From Kalmusia sp. IMI 367209 (lineage: Eukaryota; Ascomycota; Dothideomycetes; Pleosporales; Didymosphaeriaceae): 64,000 bases of DNA. Every line of letters starts with the position of its first letter. The stretch's first letter is position 1. Location of the stretch: the NCBI GenBank assembly GCA_027946365.1, contig JAPEUQ010000001.1, positions 1,736,001 to 1,800,000 of the forward strand, in the 5' to 3' direction. A program made the translations under genes and the position numbers. Below, in pieces: positions 1 through 10,800 of the stretch. The notes below the pieces were generated by a model that was given only the letters and a program-made list of their open reading frames with translations, was not told the DNA's origin and searched no databases.

Positions 1-329
1 GGTGAAGGGTGTTAGGAACTTCATCAAACATCTCAGGTATGTTGACTATTAGTATCTCACTCATCCGTTAAAACTCCTTTTCCGAAGCCCTACTAATTTG
101 AATTCTCCAATCTAGGGAATTTCACGAGGAAGTCTTTTGGGAGGATATCGACGAAGAACACGTCGATGGGGGGGAAGATGTGACGGACTTTGAAGGTTTC
201 AGTGACCCTAGAGCGGACGAGCAAGACGAAGAGGGAGACGAAGAGGAACGTGAAGTTATGACAGACTTTGAGGGCGTTTCCTCACCTCTGCCTGCATACA
301 TAGGCAAGGGCAAAGCAAGGGCTAAATAG
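1..329 (+). CDS. 3' end of an unidentified acidic protein (partial)
   Basis: Two exons can be joined: 1-36, then a 79-nt intron (GTATGT donor at 37, TACTAAT branch site at 91-97, CTAG acceptor ending at 115), then 116-329 ending in TAG. The reading frame runs through the junction (CTC AG/G GAA). The visible tail of about 82 residues is very acidic and carries a short internal repeat, TDFEGFSDP and then TDFEGVSSP, before a basic end (GKGKARAK). I do not recognise the family. The acidic tail with a basic terminus would fit a nuclear or nucleolar protein, but that is a guess. The start lies outside the window. Confidence 0.6.
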
Positions 330-340
330 GCTGGGAGCCT

Positions 341-412
341 GTCGCACGATACTAAAGTGCAAGACATTGTGTAAGACAAAGTAGGCAATTGAAATTCAAA
401 GAGGGTTCTTAA
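341..412 (+). repeat. Block homologous to the 3' end of the gene at 61.6-62.3 kb
   Basis: This stretch aligns by eye over about 70 nt with 62241-62315. Shared segments include AAGACATTGTGT and GGCAA followed by TGAAA. In the right copy the block covers the last codons (VKDIV-stop) and the start of the 3' flank. The left copy can still be read as VQDIV-stop, but nothing upstream of it is recognisable as the same gene, because the acidic gene ends at 329. I read it as a relic of a dispersed gene or element family. The rest of 330-631 is AT-rich, with an A-run at about 414-426, and has no gene. Confidence 0.55.
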
Positions 413-631
413 AATTAAAAAAAAATTGGATTTTTTATCACCAGTATCTGCATGTATAGCTAGTTAATTCTGGAGTTCCCTTTCTTGTCGTGTTCAGCTT
501 CTTTCCACAGTGGTCATGTTGGTGGTTACCTGCCAGCACAGCGGTCCCACAGCATAATGAGGGGTAGCGCTACTCTGAAAACCACCGACGAGCATAAAAT
601 GCTAAAAGATACTAAAAAAGAGCAAAACAAA

Positions 632-712
632 CGACACCAGAGGGACTCGAACCCTCAATCTTTGCCAAATCCTTCACCGGAAAGCAACGCCTTACCATTA
701 GGCCATGGTGCC
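632..712 (-). tRNA. tRNA-Arg(CCG): tRNA-Arg (CCG anticodon) with a short intron
   Basis: Read on the minus strand, the cloverleaf closes. The acceptor stem is GGCACCA with TGGTGTC (one G-U pair). The D-arm is GCC/GGC around TAATGGTAA. The anticodon stem is TTGCT with GGCAA, and the T-arm is GAGGG/CCCTC around TTCGAGT. The anticodon loop is 16 nt instead of 7, which fits a 9-nt intron after position 37 and gives anticodon CCG. The discriminator base is G. The tRNA call is strong; the anticodon depends on where the intron is placed. Confidence 0.85.
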
Positions 713-1717
713 TGTTAAATCTCTTCGAGTGATGGAAGGTTTTTGGATATTAAGTATTATATAATGAAGACTGGCGTAAAGTAGACCATCAAACAGTAAT
801 AATTACTGTGGTGTGATTAGGCTCACCAGTAAATACGTGGGTCGATTGAGCGCAAATGTGTCATTACCAGACTTGCTTTTGGACATTCGACTTTTGTGTG
901 GTGCGCCAAGCAAATCCCGCTTGTTACATAAGGTAGCTTTCCACTAGTGCTTCCGTTGCCTTTGTTCAACTAGTCGTCGCACCCAAATTGGTAAACTAGT
1001 AGGAGGGACATCCACTATTTTTGTCTGCCTGTGTTATTACCTAGGTATGCCTTTACGTAGTTTAAAACCAGTATAACTTCCTTGTGGAGTCCGGGCACCA
1101 TTCCTGTGCACCGATTTCTCGAAGTTTGGTAGGCTCAACCAATGTTACGTACAACATGAATATCTCAGCAGGTCCACGCTACGAATTTTGAAGTCTTATT
1201 ACCTCAAAATTATCCAATGTGCTGCGCTGTTAGTCTTTTAAATTTACGACATACTTTAACGGTGGATTGTGTGCCAAGTCACCCCAGGATACATAATACA
1301 AAAGTAGGGAAATCCTCAAATTGTATCCTCTGGCTGTACATCAGCTCGCGCGTCGTGATCTATCTTTAGTGCTCGTAGTATCTCTTCTTATGATATCAAG
1401 CGCAAGTAGCACTTTTGCCCAGTTTTAGTCTATATCAAAAGGCTCATTGCACATGCGATGCTCGGCGGCAAATGGGTGTGATTGGTTGTTTGGGTACGCG
1501 GCGATTGCTCTGCGCCAAGGCCGCTCGTTAGCTAAGTAATCCCGGCAGCTTCACTTCGTAATCGAACAGCTGCCTCCGAGCTCGACATTGACACCGACTG
1601 CACATCCCCCACCTGTGCCTCCCCCCTCGCAACACCCTCACTCGCGCCCCTCTGCAGCTCCGGTTGAATCCCGACACTCTATCACTACACAAGTAAACCT
1701 CGCCGCAGACCGCCACC
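713..1717. other. Intergenic region upstream of RPT5
   Basis: No convincing coding sequence or RNA gene is visible. The last 100-150 nt before the RPT5 start are pyrimidine-rich (runs of CACC, CCTCCCCC), as in many fungal 5' leaders. I looked for the yeast proteasome element GGTGGCAAA and did not see it. Confidence 0.5.
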
Positions 1718-3282
1718 ATGTCAACACTGGAGGACCTCGATGACCTCGAGCGCGAGCAGAAAGAAGAGAAGAAGGACGAGAAGAAGGATAGCGGAGATGG
1801 CAAGGATGGCAAAAAGGCCGATGACGACGCAGACATGAAGGATGCTGAGCCTGAAGAGGAGGTGCTCGACGACGAGATCCTCAACCTAGCTACACGAGAC
1901 ATCGTTGCGCGGAAGCGGCTGCTGGAGAACGACATGCGGATAATGAAGAGCGAGTATCAGCGGCTGTCACACGAAAAGGCTTCTATGAACGAGAAGATCA
2001 AGGACAACCTTGACAAGATCGAGAACAACAGGTACGATTGTTTGTTACACAATGGCTTTGCCGCTCTTTACAAGCACATTGTACTGGATACGACTGACTG
2101 TTTCTAGGCAACTTCCGTATCTCGTCGGAAATGTCGTCGAGATATTAGACCTCGATGTGACGGCGGAGGCGGCAGAAGAGGGCGCGAACATCGACCTAGA
2201 CGCTACCCGTGTCGGCAAATCTGCAGTCATCAAGACCTCGACGCGGCAAACTATCTTCCTTCCGCTCATCGGTCTCGTCGATCACGAAAAGTTGAAGCCC
2301 GGTGACCTCATTGGCGTGAACAAGGACTCATACCTCGTATTGGACACATTACCGGCTGAGTACGATAGCAGAGTGAAGGCAATGGAGGTTGACGAGAAGC
2401 CAACGGAGAAGTACACGGACGTCGGTGGTCTCGACAAGCAAATCGAGGAGCTTGTTGAGGCTGTAGTGTGGCCCATGAAGGAAGCTGAGCGGTTCAAGAA
2501 GATCGGTATCAAGGCGCCGAAAGGTAAACATGCCCTACAGTCGCTTCCAGTAACTAAAGCTAATTCACTGCTAGGTGCTCTCATGTACGGCCCTCCCGGT
2601 ACCGGAAAGACACTCCTTGCCCGTGCCTGCGCCGCGCAAACAGATGCCACTTTCCTCAAGCTCGCCGGTCCACAGCTTGTTCAGATGTTCATTGGTGATG
2701 GTGCAAAACTTGTCCGAGACTGCTTTGCGCTTGCGAAAGAGAAGGCACCGTCAATCATCTTCATTGATGAGTTAGACGCTGTCGGTACCAAGCGTTTCGA
2801 TTCCGAGAAGTCCGGAGATCGAGAAGTACAGCGCACTATGTTGGAGTTGCTAAACCAGCTTGATGGTTTCGCGTCCGACGACCGTGTCAAGGTACTTGCA
2901 GCCACGAATCGAGTCGATGTATTAGACCCCGCCTTGCTTCGATCAGGTCGTCTAGATAGGAAGATCGAGTTTCCCCTCCCGAACGAGGAAGCTCGAGCTC
3001 AGATTCTCCGCATCCATTCACGGAAAATGACTGTGGACGATGGCGTCAACTGGCCGGAGCTGGCCCGTAGTACTGACGAATTCGGTGGTGCACAGCTCAA
3101 GGCTGTGTGCGTCGAGGCTGGCATGATCGCTCTTCGATCAGGACAGCAAAAGATCAGCCACGAGCATTACGTCGACGCCATCGCTGAAGTACAGGTAAGC
3201 CGAAACACCTCACCCCGCACTACATACCATCGCTAACCGTCTCCAGGCCAAGAAGAAGGACACGGTCAATTTCTACGCGTAG
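1718..3282 (+). CDS. RPT5: 26S proteasome regulatory ATPase Rpt5 (subunit 6A)
   Basis: There are four exons: 1718-2031, 2108-2523, 2575-3194 and 3247-3282, giving 461 residues (yeast Rpt5 has about 434). The N-terminus is a charged low-complexity stretch followed by a coiled coil (about residues 75-115), then the OB-like region and the AAA+ domain. Walker A GPPGTGKT (about 251-258) and Walker [12 protein letters not shown] (about 304-314) are present, and the arginine-finger region follows. The protein ends in FYA, the hydrophobic-Tyr-X motif by which Rpt5 docks into the 20S alpha ring; the last exon codes only for this 11-residue tail. Rpt5 is one of six ATPases that unfold substrates and open the proteasome gate in cytosol and nucleus. 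All introns are GT-AG and keep the frame, and no lesion is seen. The start is the first ATG in frame, in the context CACCATG. Confidence 0.97.
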
Positions 3283-4122
3283 TGGGGCAGAGTGGATAGG
3301 TAGTTGGTTGCAAGTGCGCGCTACATGGCTGCCCTGTAATATTAGGTAGAGCTCAAGCATGACCAAGTCCAACGTTTCCTCATCTTGCGCGTGCCGTGGG
3401 GGACTTTGTCGAAGATCGCAATAATGTGAACAGTACCTAATCACTCCATGAACGTGGCGACTGCCGACCTCGCCCGCGACTGATGGAGGCTCGAACTGAT
3501 CAACATACTGGGATCCATGGGACATGGCTCCCATGGTCTGATGGTAAGGCTTAATGCAGGTCACAACCCGTCGCCTTATCTGATTTTCAGACCCTGCGTT
3601 CCCGTTGCGTTGTTCTCCCACGCCTCGCGTATAGCGCCGCTGATTGGCCGCAACTTAAACAACGAACAGGTCCCAAACGCATCTTCAGGACCTCAACACC
3701 AGACTCCCTTTGCACGAGGAAAAACAATGCCGCCTGATAGGTCCAAGCGCTCGCCTCGTTTCCTCGCAGCAATGACGTCTGTAGAGACTCTCGGTCCCTT
3801 GGGCCCTGCATAGCCGCTGAAAGCGACCCATCGAGGCTCTAATCTCGCCTCCAACAACACGCCTTAGTACTGCGTTCAGGCCAGCGCCGCATGTGCCTCG
3901 TTCAATTGGCTGAGACACGGCCTTGAGGAGGGGATAGTCATCTACTTGTATGCGGTAGGTCTAGCATCATGTGGAGGGGCAGAATGACGAACCGACGTCG
4001 GAACGCTGGTCGGAACTGGTGGGCTGTCTTCCTTATAATGGATACCTCCGCGTGTGATTTGTGGTTACGTGCCGTCTGTCGTTTCTTCGTCTCCTCTGCT
4101 GAAGTTCACTAGAGCCGCAGCT
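3283..4122. other. Intergenic region between RPT5 and BTA1
   Basis: This holds the RPT5 3' region and the BTA1 promoter. The only structure I noticed is a perfect 8-bp inverted repeat (CCATGGGA / TCCCATGG, 3515-3522 and 3529-3536, 6-nt loop). The sequence after it looks slightly like a tRNA D-arm, but no T-arm can be found. Confidence 0.4.
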
Positions 4123-6984
4123 ATGCTCGGTCTTTCAACATTTCTCCCGCGTGACCCCTTCAACTTGGTGGTCCTGGCAGTGGTTGTGCTAGGTATTTTC
4201 TTACTTGGTACATTTGCTGTCGCTTTCAAGCCGAAGGGGGAGGCGGGTACGTTCCAGGCGTACTTGAAGTTCGCCTATGCGTGTTTCTTGAAACCACATA
4301 CCGGTGACGGAAATGGAGACCAGCAGGATGCTTTGGTATGGTGTTCATAAACACCATGAGCTGAGAAAAGGCTGACAATGTATAGGAAAGCTTCTACAAG
4401 GCTCAGGCGGACGTGTACGATGCTACGCGCACGCGGCTCCTTAGAGGACGCGAGGATATGCTGGGTCTGGTAGCAGCCCAGTTGAAGCATCGGTGTGAGG
4501 CTGGACTGATCTCTCAGAAGCCAGTTTGGGTCGACGTAAGTTGTTTGGGAGTGACTGTATTCTCGGCACTGACCGAAACAGATCGGTGGAGGAACAGGCC
4601 ACAAGTGAGCATTGGGGATGCTAGACTAGCTGTACACAACTGACGAAATGTAGCATTGAACAGATGGGCGCCTTTCTGTCTGTCCCTGACTTCTTCCGCT
4701 CAGTCTGTGCGTCTTCATTTCAGTACTGTTAGCTCACTCTAATGCTATACAGACGTTGTCGATCTCTCCCCAAGTCTTTGTGAAATGGCCCGCAAGCGCT
4801 TCGCTCGTCTCGGATGGAAGAACGTCAAGGTCATTTGTCAAGATGCCCGCGCCTTTAGGCTCCACGAACACGAGCCGCAAGCCCATCAACGCAAGGAAGT
4901 CGTCTCAAAAGGACAGACTGTCCGGGACCTCGACGAGAACGCTGATGCCGGTGGTGCTGAGCTTGTTACTATGAGTTACGCCCTCTCCATGATTCCAGAG
5001 TTCTACCCTGTCATTGACTCTATCTCATCACTGTTGAGTCCCAATGGCGTTGTGGGAGTGATCGACTTCTACGTTCAGAGCAAGGTTGAATTCAACAGGA
5101 GAAACTACACTGGTGGCGCGATCAACAGGCACTGTATGTGGATATCCAGGGTCTTTTGGAGAACATGGTTCGAAATTGACCGTGTTAACTTGGAAGCTGC
5201 CCGTCGTGTGAGTTAACCTGATGAAGACTACAAATTTATGATAGCTAATCTCTTACAGGACTACCTCGAATACCGTTTTGGGACTGTCCTTAGTGTCAAC
5301 GCGCGGAACCACTTCTTTGGAGTCAGACTACCATACTACATCTGGGTAGGTTGCTCAAAAGACAGCGGTGCTTCGACTACAAAGCTTGCTGAAATTGACG
5401 CTGCTGCGACCGAATCTCCCTATCTATCTGCCCTAGATCTCCGAACCGGACCTGTGCCTGCAGACGTAGAAATTCGCTCCAAAGCCTACGAATCTGCAAT
5501 TGTAAACTTGCAGTCTAGCCTCCCCCTTCCCGCTACATGGTAGGACCTCACAACTCTCTCACTGTAACTTTCAAGAAGGTAACGAGTGTATAGGTACCAG
5601 AACCACCACTGGCGCATCCACTACGACGAGACTCTCACCAAGCACACCCGCTTCAACAACTCATATATATACGCTTTTACATGGGAAGATGACCGTGCCG
5701 ATGCCCGCCTCCTCAAGGTTACCTCCGATGATGTTGTCCTTGCAATCACTTCCGCAGGCGACAACATTCTCTCCTATTGTCTCGATGCTCCGCGCCGTGT
5801 TCATGCTGTAGACCTGAACCCCACCCAGAACCATCTTCTTGAGCTCAAGGTTGCTGCTTTTACTGCACTTCCCTATGCTGATGTCTGGAAACTCTTTGGT
5901 GAGGGGAAGCACGCTGAATTTCGAAACGTCCTCATCAAGAAGCTTAGCCCACACATGAGCTCTGCAGCCTTCCAATACTGGCTGAAGAGCGGTCCGGGTG
6001 TCTTCTCAAATGAAGGTAGCAAGGGTCTATATCACTCTGGCGGATCTGGCAATGCCATCGTGCTTGTAGGCTGGCTCTTCCGCATCCTCGGCCTCACGTC
6101 CGAAGTTCAGAAACTCTGCACCGCACAAACACTCAACGAACAGCGTGAAATTTGGAATCGATCCCTCAAAGGCCTCGTGCACTCCAAGCTGCTCACATGG
6201 ACCATTCTGTCCAATGAGAAGTGGCTCTGGAAAGCGCTCGGCGTACCACCAGCCCAACGCGCAGTCATAGAAACCGATTTCAAGAAGAACGCCGCAGAAT
6301 TCGACACCGCAACCGCGGAACGCACAAGCAGTGGCAACGCCGTCTACGAATACGTTCTTAATACCTTCGAGCCTGTTGTCAACACCACGCTCCTCTCAAC
6401 TTCAAACCACTACTACCTCCTCACGCTCCTGGGTCACTACACGCCTTCCTCACACCCGACATATCTCTCACCCAAATCGCATATCAAACTCAGCAAGCCC
6501 TCGGCTTTCAACGGGCTGCGCATCCACACTGATGAGATTAGCGAGGTCATCGCGCGCATGCGCCCCGGCACACTGACTATTGTCGTCGTCATGGATAGCA
6601 TGGATTGGTTCCCGCCGGCAGGGAACCAGGCGGCGAAGCAGATCCGGGCGCTGAACCGAGCCTTGAAGGCCAAGGGCCGCGTGATGCTACGGAGTGCAGG
6701 TTTGGAGCCATGGTACTTGGGTGTGTTCGAGGAGTGTGGCTTTAGCTGTAAGAGGGTTGCTGTACGGGTGCCGGGGGCGTGTATTGATCGGTAAGTCTAC
6801 CCCATCCCATTTTATTCGCATACATGAAGCCAGGATCGGCGTACTAATAATGTTCAGGGTGAATATGTATGCTTCAACGTGGATATGCACCAAGGAGACG
6901 AGCATTGAGCGTGAGAATGTGAAGCTTAACTTGAGGAAGAGCTCGATGGGGGAGCTGACTATTGGAGCACCGGCGATGAGATAA
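4123..6984 (+). CDS. BTA1: Betaine lipid (DGTS) synthase, BTA1 type
   Basis: There are eight exons: 4123-4335, 4386-4535, 4582-4604, 4654-4706, 4753-5207, 5259-5539, 5594-6790 and 6858-6984, giving 832 residues. An N-terminal membrane segment (about residues 12-35) is followed by a SAM-dependent methyltransferase domain with the glycine-rich motif VDIGGGTGHN (about 120-129) and then a long BtaA-like domain. Bta1 makes the phosphorus-free membrane lipid diacylglyceryl-trimethylhomoserine. The BtaA part transfers the aminocarboxypropyl group of SAM to diacylglycerol, and the BtaB part methylates the amine three times. The order here, methyltransferase first, is the arrangement known from fungi and is the reverse of the green-algal enzyme. 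In fungi the pathway is typically induced by phosphate starvation; I did not identify a PHO element. Exon 3 is only 23 nt but is needed to complete the glycine-rich loop. Confidence 0.93.
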
Positions 6985-7810
6985 GAGATAGTGTATGCTT
7001 GCATAGGGCGGTACTTTGTTGACGATGATACCTTTTCCTTGATTCCTTTCGTTTACTTCGGTTGCATGCCGAAATTTGGTATTTGATTGATGCAAATCAT
7101 GATACTACGCTATTCGAATGTTCTAAATTTCAAATAGACAATCCATCGATGACATTCTTCCCTCGGGCATCTTCCTCGGCTAAAAGTAACTTCTTTTAAG
7201 AGCGCTTCGACCGAGCATACGCAGTTGCATCACGCTCTCGAACCTTGCGCAGCACTTCAAGCTCGCGCCCCCCTCGAAACCGCGCGGAGCTGTATATCTC
7301 CCCAACTTAGCGACTCTCCAACCCACTACCGCGCAGGCACAAACCTTCAGGTCCTCGCCTCCCATCGACCGAGTTCCTCAAACACGGCCGACACATCACA
7401 TATCACGTCATTAAGCAATACACCTAACACGGACACTCAAAATCCCATTCATTCCTCATTAGCCCCTCCACTTTCGGCTATATATTTACAGTTCGTCCCA
7501 ATCACAAACGTACAAGCCTTCGCAGAGCAAGCTCCAACCCTAAAACACCTCGAACACCTCCAATGCCGCTGGTAGAGGATGTGCGCATGCATACCATATC
7601 CTCTCTTGTGCTACCGTACGCCCATGATCCATTATTTGACACCATAGTCCGCGACTCCATAAACCATCGATTCCAAGCGTGCAAGTATGACGTCTCAATC
7701 CCGCCCTTGACCACGCAGGAGCCATGACAATATTGGCCCCCCACCTAGCAGATTCGCTGCCGCCTTGCCATCTGCCAGTGAAGAATGCACTTGCGCCCTA
7801 AACACGGCAC
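6985..7810. other. Convergent intergenic region, BTA1 to TOR
   Basis: This is the shared 3' flank of two genes that run towards each other. Short open frames exist on both strands, but none resembles a protein. The minus strand is pyrimidine/purine-skewed downstream of the TOR stop. Confidence 0.4.
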
Positions 7811-10800
7811 TTACCAGAAACTACACCATCCGATATAGTGCTGACACAGATTCTCCAGATTCGTCGCCTCCTTGATGAGCCGATCGACCTGCATCGCCGT
7901 ACTCGCCTCCCCGCCACCAAAGTCCCGGCCCGTCAACTTCTCCTTGACGCGCGACAGCACCTGGAGCGCGCGAGCATTCTGCACCTCCTTGGACTCAGTT
8001 TCGTTAGCAGGCGGCGCTACGCTGGAGCGATGCCGACCGCGGACCAATGAGGACATCTGATCAAGGTCTGCACCGATGATGGATTGACGCCGCTCGGAGG
8101 GGAAGTTGGGTTCGGGCGGTGAGTCGCGGTTGCCGAGGCGCCAGGTGAGGAGAGGATCGTGGATGAACTGCGTCGTGATTAGGATGAAGTAAGAGGGGAA
8201 GGACAAGAGAAAGGAAGAGGGAAGGAAGGGATAGAGGGATACTTACGGCTTCGAGAACGGCCATGACGGACTCTTTGTTTGTGCGGAGCACACGCATCAC
8301 GTGTTCGCAAGTTGTCCTATAACTACCCTCGATATTGCTTACTTCCATAGCGTACGTAAGCATGCGCGTAAGGCGGAAAGGCACGCGCTCAGGATATTTC
8401 TCGCGGTGCATAGCAACCTCGAAGCAGTCGCCAAAATCGACGTGCACAATCTTTCCGGTGACACGGTCGAGCATAAGGTTAGATGGGTGGCGATCTCCTA
8501 GACCGAGGATATATCCGACCATGGACATGACAGCCAGCGAACGGGTGTAATTTGTGCGACGATCAAGCCAGGCTTCCGAGCTCTTACTCTTGAGCCAGAG
8601 GACGCGGTAAAGATCTTGGCCAGTGGTGTTATCAAGGGCATAGCCAAACACTTCGACTTTCTGCATAAGTGTAAGGCAATCATAGTCCGGCGCCATCTGC
8701 AACATAATACGATGCTCAATGTTGAGCAAGATCTTGCGGCTGTCCCGGTACTCTCGGATGAGCACGTGCAGGGTATCGGAGTTTGGCACGAACCCAAGAA
8801 GACCGGACTGGGTCGAGAGAGGAACCGCGGCAAAGCATTGAATGTTGAGATGCCTCTTACGGCTCTCAGTGTCGTTCATTAGTAACGTATTGCACAGGCC
8901 GAACAGCTGCATGACACGTTCGTCCTGACGAATATCTTCATGACCTTTGAGAATGTGCGTATGTGGCTTTCCGTCGCTGCCCGACATCTCTAGTTTCCTA
9001 GGCCTCTGCTTGGACTGAATGACAGAAGCCACTGGGCTGAATGCGGTGATGCGTATAACCGGTTTGCCAACTTGATATGTTCCCGGTACAGCTAGCTCGA
9101 GATCGTGCGCTTCTTTAAGCTTAGGCGAAACATACTGAAGCTCCAACGTCATAAGAGACGGCAGTTGTCGAGAGATCTTGCGGAAAACCTGGTAGTAGAG
9201 GTCCCAGGCTTGGTTGAGATCGCCCATCTCGCCTGATGTTCGGAATGTGTTACACCAATCGCGAGCCTCTTGCAATTCTCGACCGAACGATTGAATGAAG
9301 GATATTTCGCGCAGCGTCTCCGGACCGCGGTCGATCATAGCATGCAACGGTGCAAGCGTCTGGAACATGCCCTCGATATTGTGATCACCGAAATACAGCC
9401 TCGAAGCCTCCTCGAGACCCTCATGCCACTGCTCATGCCAGAGTACAGCGATCCGAATAAGTTCGTTGCTGACAAGATCAGCCTGTTCAACAAGCCGTGG
9501 CGAATGTTCACGCATGGCCTCCATGAGCTCTTTGGCAGAGCGTTGCCGTCTAGAAACGTCGGATTTCATAGATACGGTCAAGGGGAAGACCAAGGCTTGC
9601 GGATGCGCCTTGCCAACTTCGCTAAGCAGTTGGTGAATGGACTGTCGGATGGTGGGGTTCGGTTGATTAATGCGGGCAAGGAGTTGAGGGATGACCTCGA
9701 GCCATGTATCAATGGGTACTTGCTTGGTACCATCCGAGATGGTGCGGTTAACGTCTGAGATGCCACCGTGGCTAAACCAAAGAGTAAGGAGACGTAGAGT
9801 ATCCTGAAGCGAGCTTGTAGACGATAACGCAATCGACTTAAAGAAGCCTGTGATAGCAGGAATGATGTGTTCATGAACGATGCTGGGTGGCAGTTCCGTA
9901 GACTCGCGGTCAGCTTGCGATGTGAGTGAGTTCACCACTTCGAAGTTGGCTAGAGCCCACGAATGCCATGCTTTGTACCAGTCCTTGTTGTATCGCGTCG
10001 CTGCAGAGTAGGCTGTTAGGATGTCGTGAACCTGATCATGCTCCCACTCTCCATTGTGCAGCTCTGATTGCCACTCTCCTGTCTTGTGGTAACATTTTGC
10101 GAGCAGACGTTGGCACTCTACCAGATCCGATGGTGAGCTATACATATTCGAGTTGTGCAGTATATTAGATCCATTTAGCCCATTGACGCCATTAACGCCA
10201 TTGGCTACCGCGAAGGGATTGATAGGGCTGATGGCGTGCCCATTAGACATACCATTCATACCGTGCATTCCATTCGGTGGCATCATCCCATTTTGAGCGG
10301 CCCTCGCCCTCATGGTAACGTCGTCTGCTAATCGCTGGGTGAACTCTTTGAGGGACTCAAGCGCCTCCTCCCTATGGTTTGGCGTAGCCCACATAAACTT
10401 GAATGCTGCGTACGACACAGGATACGGTATCTTACTAACGTTCTCCCGAACACACTCGAAGACATTGCCGTTGTCGATGTCCAGCAGCTTCTGCAGACCC
10501 TTCTCAGCGAGACCCATACGCTCGTTTTTGCGACAAAGATTAGTGTACTTGATCCACATATCGAGACTCTGCTGAGGAGTAATGACAAGCTGCCGAACCT
10601 TCATCATGCGTTGCCAGACTTCCGGGTTCGGTTGCAAGCCTTTCAGACGCTTCATCCAGGTCCGGCGCATGCTGGCTTGCTTCTCGAGATTGCCATCATT
10701 CTGCTTGTATTGCATGATTTCCTCCAGTTCCGCTAACATTTGGACGCGAATCATTGGAAGATAGGCACGTTGGTATGACTCGCCCAGTAGCGAGCTCAAT

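Noticed and set aside
3512..3600. A tRNA-like D-arm (ATGGTCTGATGGTAAGG) downstream of RPT5.
   Set aside because: No T-arm or matching acceptor stem can be formed; only an 8-bp inverted repeat is present.
7540..7815. A GGTAAGT donor overlapping the TOR stop codon, with a downstream acceptor that would extend the protein by about 70 residues.
   Set aside because: All TOR proteins end in the FATC tryptophan, and TGG followed by TAA always gives GGTAA, so two more matching bases are expected by chance fairly often.
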